This document shows, piece by piece, positions 56,861-64,000 of a stretch of DNA of 64,000 nucleotides (its first letter is position 1; each line of letters begins with the position of its first letter). A program made the translations under genes and the position numbers. Source of the stretch: Heterocephalus glaber (lineage: Eukaryota; Chordata; Mammalia; Rodentia; Bathyergidae). The stretch is taken from contig NW_004624795.1 in assembly GCF_000247695.1 (NCBI RefSeq), forward strand, positions 11,820,174-11,884,173. Direction: 5' to 3'. The notes under the pieces are model-generated. The model was not told where the DNA came from and did no database searches. It saw only the letters and a program-made list of their open reading frames with translations.

Positions 56861-56984
56861 TACACAAGTAATACACAAACTCATTAAAAAAAACACATTG
56901 TTGTTTAAAATTCAAACATCAAATGTAAAGTTCAGTAGATTTCCATCTACAAACCTAGTCTCCCCAATGAACTGATACAGTTAA

Positions 56985-57130
56985 CAGTCAACTGGTGGTG
57001 CACTCCTGTAATCCCAGCCCTTAGGAGGCAGAAGCAGTAGGATTGCCGTGAGTTCAAGGCCAGCTTGGGCTACATAGTGAGCTCAAGAACAACCTGAACT
57101 GCATAGCAAGACCCTGTCTCAAAAAACCAA
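56985..57130 (+). mobile_element. B1 SINE with internal duplication
   Basis: TGGTGGTGCACTCCTGTAATCCCAGCC ... AGTTCAAGGCCAGCTTGGGCTACATAGTGAG followed by a second similar segment ... ACCCTGTCTC. Duplication AGTCAACT flanks it. Confidence 0.88.
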
Positions 57131-57191
57131 AATAGAACCAACAAAAGTCAACTGATTGTCTCTGTAGGCCTTTTTCTAGAAATTTACATGC

Positions 57192-57565
57192 TGTTATGGT
57201 TTAGATCTAGGATGTTCTCCAAATTTCTCCTGTATGTGTGGAGGGTGACTGGATCGTGGGGTGCTATACCACGCTCATGGATGGATTCATCCTCTGCTGA
57301 GTTCCATGGCCCAAGTGTGTGGTCAGGAGGTGGGGCCCAGGTAGACCTGGGGGTGTGACCCAGAAGGGTCTATCTCCCTCCACAGCTGCTAACTTCTCTC
57401 TCTGCTTCTGGGCCACTGTGAAGTGAGCAGCTTTTCCTCTGCTATGCTCCTCTACCATCCTGTTTCTACCTTGGAGCTGACCATGGACTAAAAATGTGAG
57501 TCTAAATAAACCTTTTAAGTTATAGGTGTGAAGTATTATGTCCCGGTGACAAGAAATTATCTAAG
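57192..57565 (+). repeat. MaLR-type solo LTR
   Basis: Starts TGTTATGGTTTAGATCTAGG; GGAGGGTGACTGGATCGTGGGG, GGGTGTGACCCAGAAGGGTCTATCTCC, GAAGTGAGCAGC, TACCTTGGAGCTGACCATGGACT, AATAAACC. Same family as 45270-45725. Confidence 0.75.
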
Positions 57566-57616
57566 ACCCATGCATCTAGATATGCGTAGGCAAATATACA
57601 ATATTGTTTTGTGAAT

Positions 57617-58035
57617 ACAGTCATCCCCCACTGTCCATGAGGGATACATTCCCGACCCCTAGTGGATGCCTGAAACTCTGAGTAGTGCCGAGCCCTATAC
57701 GTCCTGTTCCCTGTACATACAATGCCTCCGATAAAATTTAATTTAAAAACCAGGCAAGGCAAGAAATTAACAATAATAAATACTAAGATAGAACAATTAT
57801 AACACCATGCTGTAATAAAACTTATATGGATCTGGTCTCCTCTCAATTTTTTTTCCCTTGGTGCTGGGGATCAAACACATGCTAAGCAAGCATTCCACCA
57901 CTGAGCTGCAGCTCCCAAATATCTCACTGATGGTCCCCACTCTCCTTCTGGTAATGATCCAAGGTGGCACAGTGCCAACATGATGAGATGAGATAAGATG
58001 CAAGACACAGGCATGGAGACCTAGAGTCAGGCTAC
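57617..58035 (+). mobile_element. Tigger-type DNA transposon fragment
   Basis: CAGTCATCCCCCACTGTCCATGAGGGATACATTCC, CCCTAGTGGATGCCTGAAACTCTGAGTAGTGCCGAGCCC and GATGAGATGAGATAAGATG match the family in order. Split by an ID-like SINE at 57846. Confidence 0.75.
57846..57917 (-). mobile_element. older ID-like SINE in Tigger
   Basis: T tail, GGTGCTGGGGATCAAACACATGCTAAGCAAGC ... CCACTGAGCTGCAGCTCCC. Confidence 0.85.
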
Positions 58036-58629
58036 TCCGTCAAGCTCTCGTGAAGACCAGTCCTACAACACCGTGACTGTGACCCGCACTGGAGAGGCTA
58101 AGAAGGTGACTCACAGGCGGGCAGCAGAGGCAGTGTGGATTCGCTGGACAATCCCCGGCAGGAGGAAGCAGGAGAGAGCAAGTTTTCATCATCCTACTCA
58201 GAATGGTACACAATTTTAAACACATCAATCACTCATTTCTGGAATGTAATATTTAAGGGCTGATGTTGACGGGGAACTGCAGAAAGGGAAACAGCATATA
58301 AGGGGGAACTAACGGACAAGGAGGGTAGCACCAACTGGAAGAAGAGGAAGAGCATGACACTGGGAAAGAAGAGGTGCCAGGCGGAGCTGGGGCCAAGGGT
58401 ATTGCAGGGAAAGAGGAATCTGTATGGAAAGGTGCTGAAACCAGAGAGCAACGGAAACTCTGGGTGATGAGAGCAATAGTCACCTCAGGTGGGCAGAAGT
58501 GAACACACAGGAAAGGCATGGGGCTATCGCGTCTCCAGTCCAGTGTACTCAGCCTTTGTCCTTTCATTTTTTTTATATTTTAAGAAATATTTATTAAGCC
58601 GCTACTTTTTTTTAAAGAATCTGAGTTAA

Positions 58630-59220
58630 CATCATTAGTTAATGTCAAACACTGTGCCAACCACTTTGCATACATTCTCTCATTTCATTGTCTCAGTGAG
58701 CTTAGAGGAAGGTATTATCATTATTATCATCATCATCATTATTATTAATTTTACCTGTCTTACTTATTTTCTCATCACTGAGACACAATACCTAACACCC
58801 ACCACTTAAAGAAGTAGAGGTTCACTTTGGATCATTTTTTAGGCCATGGTTGGCCAGCTCCAAGACAGGCAGCCATGGTGGAAAGGTCTAGGTGGAGGAA
58901 AGCAGCTCACATCATGGAGGCCAGGGAACAGCTGAGGGAGGAACTGGGGAAGGAAATACTCCATACCAGGCCCCGCCCCCAGGGACCCTCCTCTTCCAAC
59001 CAGAGCCCACCTCCAGCAAGCCAGCAAACTACCTCATCCCCATAATTCAATCATCTTTCAAAGGTTCCACCTGTGAGTGCATGAGGTTTTGCGAGGACAT
59101 CTAGATAAAAATAATACCCCATTTTATAGATGAGAAGATTGAAGATTTAAGAGAAGTTAAACAATTTGACCTCAGTATGATAGCCAGTAAGAAGTGAGCC
59201 AGGATTCAGAAAAGGCAACT
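58630..59220 (-). repeat. MIR split by repeat 'Y'
   Basis: Left CACTGTGCCAACCACTTTGCATACATTCTCTCATTTCATTG; right TACCCCATTTTATAGATGAGAAGATTGAAGATTTAAGAGAAG resumes at about 59110. An ATT/ATC tract lies at 58713-58747. Confidence 0.7.
58760..59107 (+). repeat. solo-LTR-like repeat 'Y', copy 3
   Basis: TGTCTTACTTATTTTCTCATCACTGAGACACAATACC ... GGTTCACTTTGGATC ... CATGGAGGCCAGGGAACAGC ... CAAAGGTTCCACCTG. Inserted within a MIR, which dates it after that SINE. Confidence 0.65.
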
Positions 59221-59399
59221 ATGGCCCACTGTTAATTACTACCCATGTTGTTTTTGTGAAAAATCTTACATATGGTTATTAAAAATTTTTTTTAATTGGT
59301 TGCTTAATGTCTCCCAAAATTTTGTGTTCATTTGGGACATATGAATGTAAACTTTTTTTGAAAATGGGGTATTTATAGAAGTTATCAAATTAAAATAAA

Positions 59400-59720
59400 G
59401 TCATACTGGATTAAGATGTTCTAGATCCAAGGACTATCTACTAAGTGCTATTTTTATTTTACAGAAAAGGGAAATGTGGACACACAATCACAAAGGAAGA
59501 AGGTTGTATGACAACAGAGATTGCAAATAATGCAGCTGTAAGCCAAGAAACACCAAGGATGGCCAGCAGCCACCAGATTCTAGGAGAGGGGCATGGGACA
59601 GATGAACAGCTCTCCCTCCGTGCCCCTGGAAGGAGCTAACCCTGCCAACACTTGGTTCCAAATGCTTTCCACACAATAGTTCCTTCTAAATCAAGGGTTC
59701 TCAGATTCCTAACTCCTTCC
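59400..59720 (+). repeat. MaLR (MLT1-like) LTR fragment
   Basis: AAGTCATACTGGATTAAG ... AAGCCAAGAAACACCAAGGATGGCCAGCAGCCACCAG ... CTAACCCTGCCAACAC. Confidence 0.65.
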
Positions 59721-60205
59721 TGCCTGTGCTGTTAAGATGTGAACCCTCATGGCAGTTCTGACCGCCAGCCTCCTTCCTGACCAAAGGTCAGTCTCAATGG
59801 CTTCTCATGACCTGCTGACAAATGGAGGCCATCATACTTCTTGCTCAGATTTGACTATGAGTACATGGCCTGCTGCTCGGTTAAGGAAATAACATGCATG
59901 CCAGTGATTGGTATTAGTAATTTTGCTTTCAATAAATCCATGAAAAGGAAAGAAAGCAAGAACCAGGGAGAGTGACCTGATTAAACAGTAAGTGGAGGAT
60001 GCTGAAGACTTCTGGGCACCATGAGAAGAGGAGGCCCTGGGTTTCTTCAGGAGACCCCCTCCTTTCTACGTGCCTCTAAATAAGCCCCTCGGCTCCCCCC
60101 CACCCAAGATGATATTCTGCTGCCCATGGCTCTTCCTCTGAGTTTCAAACTGCACCAAGAAACCAGGGTCACCCTAAGGCTCTGTCCAGAACCCCAGAAT
60201 ATGAG
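59721..60205. other. unassigned intronic sequence
   Basis: No gene or nameable repeat. Confidence 0.4.
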
Positions 60206-60209
60206 ACCC

Positions 60210-60340
60210 GGAATGAACCTGCTAGGTCAGATTCTAGGCCAACCTCTGCATCTTGCAGATGAGAAAACCGGGCTCTCGAAAGAGGAGATGACTCGCCCCC
60301 AATCCACATCTAGCTAGAGGCAGACTGTGGGTGGAAATAG
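60210..60340 (-). repeat. MIR-like relic
   Basis: TGCATCTTGCAGATGAGAAAACCGGGCTCTCGAAAGAGGAGATGACTCGCCC. Confidence 0.55.
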
Positions 60341-61060
60341 TGCTGCGTGGAATCTTCTTTCTAGCTCACTTCCACCCACTTCATGGCCTGAGAACCCCTC
60401 CACCCTTCAGGTCCCTTCTGGGGAGACATGGGCCCTGGGAAGCTCTCCTATGCCCCTTGTCCTGCTAGTTAAAGATCAAGGCGCTGGCCCCTCAGAAGGC
60501 ACTGTCCCCTTGTACCAGACAGCCCATTAGAGGAGTGGAACCAGGCTGGGACCCTCGGGTTCCTCCACACAATGGGCAGCTTGAATGAGGATCATCACAG
60601 TGCTCTTTCCTTCTCCATGCCCAGAGCTTGGAAGGGTACAGTCCATGCAAAATCTAACTTACTAGGTCTCCGTCTTGATCGGCACCCACTACTCAGCCCT
60701 TACTCTGTCTAAACAGTGTCTAAACAACTAAGATTCTTGATCTCCACACTGCTCACTTCAACATGGACTGTTTTCTAAATGCTTTTGAGTTCCCAACTGG
60801 ACCACGGATTCAGTAGCACATGTAGTTGATTGCTCCCAGAAGGCCCAGCACAGTGGTTCGTTCCCAGCCTTGATACATGCTGGTACCTCTGAGAAGCTTC
60901 AATCCTACTCCCCATGCATACATCTAGGCCACCCTCCTGGGAGTGAGATCTTGACATCAAATATTTTTAATTCCCCAGGTGATCCAGCCAAAATTAAGAA
61001 AACTTTTTCTAGAAAAATATTACACCAGAATCTACTCATTGTTTGCTGGTGTCATTGTGG
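60341..61060. other. unassigned intronic sequence
   Basis: No gene or nameable repeat. Confidence 0.4.
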
Positions 61061-61069
61061 GTAAGAAAG

Positions 61070-61500
61070 AGACACACGTGATGAGGAAGACAAAACTTAA
61101 AAAAATAAAGCCTAAGTCATAAGTTAGATAAAACCCTGAAGGCCATAATTAATGCTCTCTGCAACCTTCCCTTTAATCCTCCCACTCCCTGTGGCTGCTG
61201 TTCTTTGCCCTGACAACTCCGTTCCAATAGATAACAGTTTTGCTACATCCTGCTTTTAAAGGAGCCTGTTTCCCTTTCTTCACTGGTCCAAGGACACCTA
61301 GATGTGCTAAGTTACAAACTGTCACTGCTTAAATAATTGCCTTTGTTCTGCTTCTGTATAAAAGAAATCACATAGCTACTGCTTGGGGCTCAGAATTTGG
61401 AGTGGCAAACTCCTCTGAGCCCACTGGCATAATAAACCTTGGTTACCCTCCACCTCTCTGAGTGCCGCACAGTTTATTTATTCGTGCGCTGTTCTTATCG
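61070..61500 (+). mobile_element. ERV-like solo LTR (boundaries uncertain)
   Basis: TATA-like CTGTATAAAAGAAATC (about 61356), then an AATAAA at about 61430, then a U5-like stretch ending CTGTTCTTATCGTTACA. This order is typical of a gammaretroviral-type LTR. No internal viral genes nearby; target duplication not found. Confidence 0.5.
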
Positions 61501-61564
61501 TTACACAGAGTGTCACAGAATAAATGAGAAAGAGGCTACTTGGCACTCTGTGGTCTGCATGCCT

Positions 61565-61757
61565 CACCCTCAGCCCTACTGACATTTGAGGCAGATAATT
61601 CTATGTTGTTGGCCCCCTGTGCACTGTAGAATGTTTATCCGCATCCATGAGGTGTGCCAGCCACTATAGTTGTGACAACCAAAAATGTCTCCAGACATTG
61701 TCAAATGTTCCCAGAGGTTGAAGAGCAAAATCACCCTGGGTGACAATTGCTGGTGTA
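61565..61757 (-). mobile_element. MER5A-like hAT-Charlie element
   Basis: GACATTTGAGGCAGATAATTCTATGTTGTTGGCCCCCTGTGCACTGTAGAATGTTT ... TTGTGACAACCAAAAATGTCTCCAGACATTGTCAAATG: near full length. Confidence 0.85.
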
Positions 61758-61759
61758 GA

Positions 61760-62925
61760 TCGGCCACCAAACAATTGTGTATGTATTTTAATCATCAGTT
61801 AGAAGTCACAAGACCGCTTTTCCAAACTGGACTGTGTGCCTGATGATCCTGTACACCAGGGATGAGCAGGACCAAGGGCTTTACAGACTAGGGTGGGAAA
61901 TGGTTGAGGGGTCAGCAGTCAGTTCTGTGTCAGTGAGTCACAGAGAATCCAGGTCAGGCAGGCAAAAAGCCATTAAGAGGAGTAGGTGGCAGTCAGGCCT
62001 GTAAAAGACTGGAACAAGCAGAAAAGCAGCCAGAGCATCAGCAAAATTACAAAGGTGGAGGCAAGAAGAGTGTCGTGTCATGGAGGATTAGGACAGGTGG
62101 TGACCACAAGGTTAGAGAAAGGAGGGGAAGGACCCACAAAGCAGGGACTGGGGAGACAAAGTCTACCACAGCCTGCGGGCTGGCCTAGCAACAGGTGGAG
62201 GCAGGGACAGGAGGCAGGAAGTGGGGCTGCAACCTTCAAGCCTACCTGCTGCGGATGCCTACGACGCAACAAGGCTCTTACTCCACAGAGCTGGGTGCAG
62301 CAGCTTCACAGCCCCTTAGGGTTAGTGGCACCTGGCACAGCAGTGACTGCTTCCCAGGCCCTCGACCAGCTTCCCCTGACACCACACCCACAGCAAGGCC
62401 AGGTACACACCACCCCACCCCTGATTCCGGGCATCCCCTCCCTGTCTCTCCTTCCTAAACCTTTGCCCTCGCTCTGTGAAAGTCAGGACAGCTGCAGCCA
62501 TGGGAGGAGTCGTACACTACGCAAGGGCCGCTGAGAGCTCACAGGGCAGAGGTGAACCCACGGACCAAAGTCAGAGGAACAAGATCAGGGCAGGCATCTG
62601 AGGCAGCTGAGCCCAGAGTCTTCTGGCCCAGGCAGATGGTCGCTCACATCAGCTCCCTTAGAACCATTCTGGGGGACCCTCAGCAGCCCACTTGGGGTCC
62701 CGGGACTCCCACTGGCCCCGCTATTTCTATCTTAAATACCCTGCTCACAATAAGTGAGTCTAGCTGGCACCTCCAGAAGAGAAAACACGTGTGCAAAGGG
62801 TACAATCGCAGGTAACTCATACCTGAGGCCTTCACAGGGCTCCCATCTCCCAGCCCGTGCTGGGACCAGCACCAGGTTAGCTCAGAATGAAAGAGCACAT
62901 GCATTCATTCACAGAATAGAGAAGA
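61760..62925. other. unassigned intronic sequence
   Basis: Contains a 182-codon plus-strand open frame (61986-62534), antisense to the gene, without recognisable domain. No named repeat. Confidence 0.4.
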
Positions 62926-62927
62926 TT

Positions 62928-63102
62928 GGATACAGGACCTTCCCACTGAGCTACATCCTCAGGCCGTTTTTTATTTTATTTTTTGAGACAGGATCTTGCT
63001 AAGCTACTAAATTGCCTAGGCTGGGGTGAAATTTGCAGTCTTTCTGCCTCAGCCTCCTGGAGTCCTTCCAGTGGGTTAAGGTGTGCACTACCACAGCCAG
63101 CT
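62928..63102 (-). mobile_element. B1-ID composite SINE (reverse)
   Basis: ID half CAGGACCTTCCCACTGAGCTACATCCTCAGGCC, then B1 half GAGACAGGATCTTGCTAAGC ... CACTACCACAGCCAGCT. Lies 40 bases beyond the exon donor. Confidence 0.8.
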
Positions 63103-63142
63103 AATAGCATTTTCTTCAACCCGGCCAGGGCCACACACTCAC

Positions 63143-63243
63143 CCTCATTGGCTCGTCGGGAAATCCAGGCTTGCTCAGCCTGTCCTGTCTCCGGGACCTC
63201 AGGAGCCGTTTAGCCTCTTTTTCCTTCAGAATCGGGGAGCCCT
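63143..63243 (-). CDS. C17orf67: C17orf67-like secreted protein, penultimate coding exon
   Basis: Internal coding exon read on the minus strand. The acceptor is a T-rich tract ending TTTTTCAG just above 63243; the donor is GTGAGT directly below 63143. The exon is 101 nt: two bases complete a split codon, then 33 codons stay open. They begin GSPILKEKEAKRLLRSRRQ and end PGFPDEPMR. I recognise this as the N-terminal part of the mature region of human C17orf67, a small protein of about 90 residues with a predicted signal peptide and no established function. The other two reading frames contain stops. The basic stretch (KR, then RSRR) resembles prohormone-convertase sites, but that is inference. 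The upstream exon with the signal peptide is not in the window, so the gene is 5'-partial here. It splices in phase to 48233. The gene identity comes from memory; the exon structure is directly visible. Confidence 0.85.
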
Positions 63244-63329
63244 CTGAAAAATGAAGGAAGGTCTTTAGGGTCACTCACACCTGAGCTTCTTGCTCCATCT
63301 CCATGACCCAACACAAAGGATTTGGAAGT

Positions 63330-63445
63330 AGAATTTTGTTGCTGTTGTCTGTTTGTTTGTATTTATTTTTCTGGTACCAGGGATCAAACTCAGGACCTTG
63401 CACTTGCCAGGCAGGTGCAATGCCACTGAGCTACATCCCCAGTCC
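63330..63445 (-). mobile_element. ID-like SINE with T/G tail
   Basis: CTGGTACCAGGGATCAAACTCAGG ... GAGCTACATCCCCAGTCC. Duplication TGGAAGTAGAATT on both sides. Confidence 0.88.
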
Positions 63446-63752
63446 TGGAAGTAGAATTGTGGTCAGAACACAAAAGTTCTTTCCCAGAGACCTGCCCCAA
63501 AGGGTGTGACATTCCTCACAGAGGAATTTTCAGTCCTTTCTCATAAGGCCAACAAACAAGGGTTTAACAAAAGCTACACAATTTAAATCTATTTACTTTT
63601 TGCAATGGCCCTTGCATTCCTTTACAAGTCAGCATTCATTTATTGACTGTGTTCCTTGAAACATATTTTTTCAGTTCTCTAGTCTGCGTTTCTCTTCCTT
63701 CAGTTCTGCTTTAATGGGATTTTCTTTTCTAACTTCTCAATAGACAAAATCA

Positions 63753-63851
63753 GGGGCCTGGGATGTAACTCAGTGGCATTGTGCCTGCCCAGCAAGGGCA
63801 AGGTCCTGAGTTCCATTCCCAGTATAAAGAAGGGGGAAAAAAAGAGCTTAT
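63753..63851 (+). mobile_element. ID-like SINE
   Basis: GGGGCCTGGGATGTAACTCAGTGG ... GAGTTCCATTCCCAGTATAAAG. Perfect 16-bp duplication TCAATAGACAAAATCA. Confidence 0.92.
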
Positions 63852-64000
63852 TCAATAGACAAAATCAAATTTGAAGTTGTTCCTGGAAGATTCCCAGTCA
63901 CAACATGATTACATTAAACTCAGTTGTCACAACACTTCTCAAAGAAGAAATTATGATAGTAGAATTAAACTATGATAATAGAATCACATGCAAATGCTAA

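Noticed and set aside
61986..62534. 182-codon open frame antisense to the gene
   Set aside because: Low-complexity Pro/Gln/Ser content and no recognisable motif.

Overview
This is a mammalian genomic window, almost certainly from a rodent. It is dominated by interspersed repeats, has no operon structure, carries one 100-base assembly gap, and has very little coding sequence. The rodent assignment rests on many ID-like tRNA-derived SINEs (A box TAGCTCAGTGG, B box like GGTTCGATCCC, A-rich tails, clean target-site duplications) and on B1 and B1-ID composite SINEs. The ID-like copies end in a characteristic GGTACC, unlike the mouse/rat ID consensus. That suggests a castorimorph or geomyoid lineage (kangaroo rat, pocket mouse, beaver), but this is inference.

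The only protein-coding gene I can support lies on the minus strand in the right quarter. Two spliced coding exons (63143-63243 and 48117-48233) join across a 14.9 kb intron. They encode the last 71 residues, plus stop, of a small protein I recognise as the ortholog of human C17orf67, a predicted secreted protein of about 90 residues. The first coding exon, with the signal peptide, lies beyond base 64000. From memory, human C17orf67 sits between NOG and DGKE on 17q22, so the left part of the window would be the gene-poor interval towards NOG.

Layout. 1-12 kb: a minisatellite at the left edge, then L2, MIR, hAT and MLT1 relics and young ID-like SINEs. 12-16 kb: the gap, microsatellites, L2 and B1. 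16-19.5 kb: a LINE-rich block with L1 3' ends and a solo LTR inside a LINE. 19.5-33 kb: MER5A, MIR and L2 relics, with unique sequence at about 29.7-30.4 kb that could be conserved non-coding DNA. 33-36 kb: a long L2 relic flanked by two diverged copies of an unassigned ~265 bp direct repeat. 36.5-37.2 kb: a CpG island containing a small exon-like unit. 38.6-46 kb: an L1 relic punctured by three SINEs, and MIR/MaLR nests. 46-64 kb: the 3' end, last intron and two coding exons of the C17orf67-like gene; the intron holds Tigger, hAT, MaLR, MER5A, L1 and a second LTR-like sequence.

No tRNA, rRNA, CRISPR array or intact autonomous mobile element is visible. Long open frames elsewhere look like chance or repeat-derived frames. 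Repeat family names come from recognised consensus features, not from a database search, and repeat boundaries are approximate except where target-site duplications fix them.
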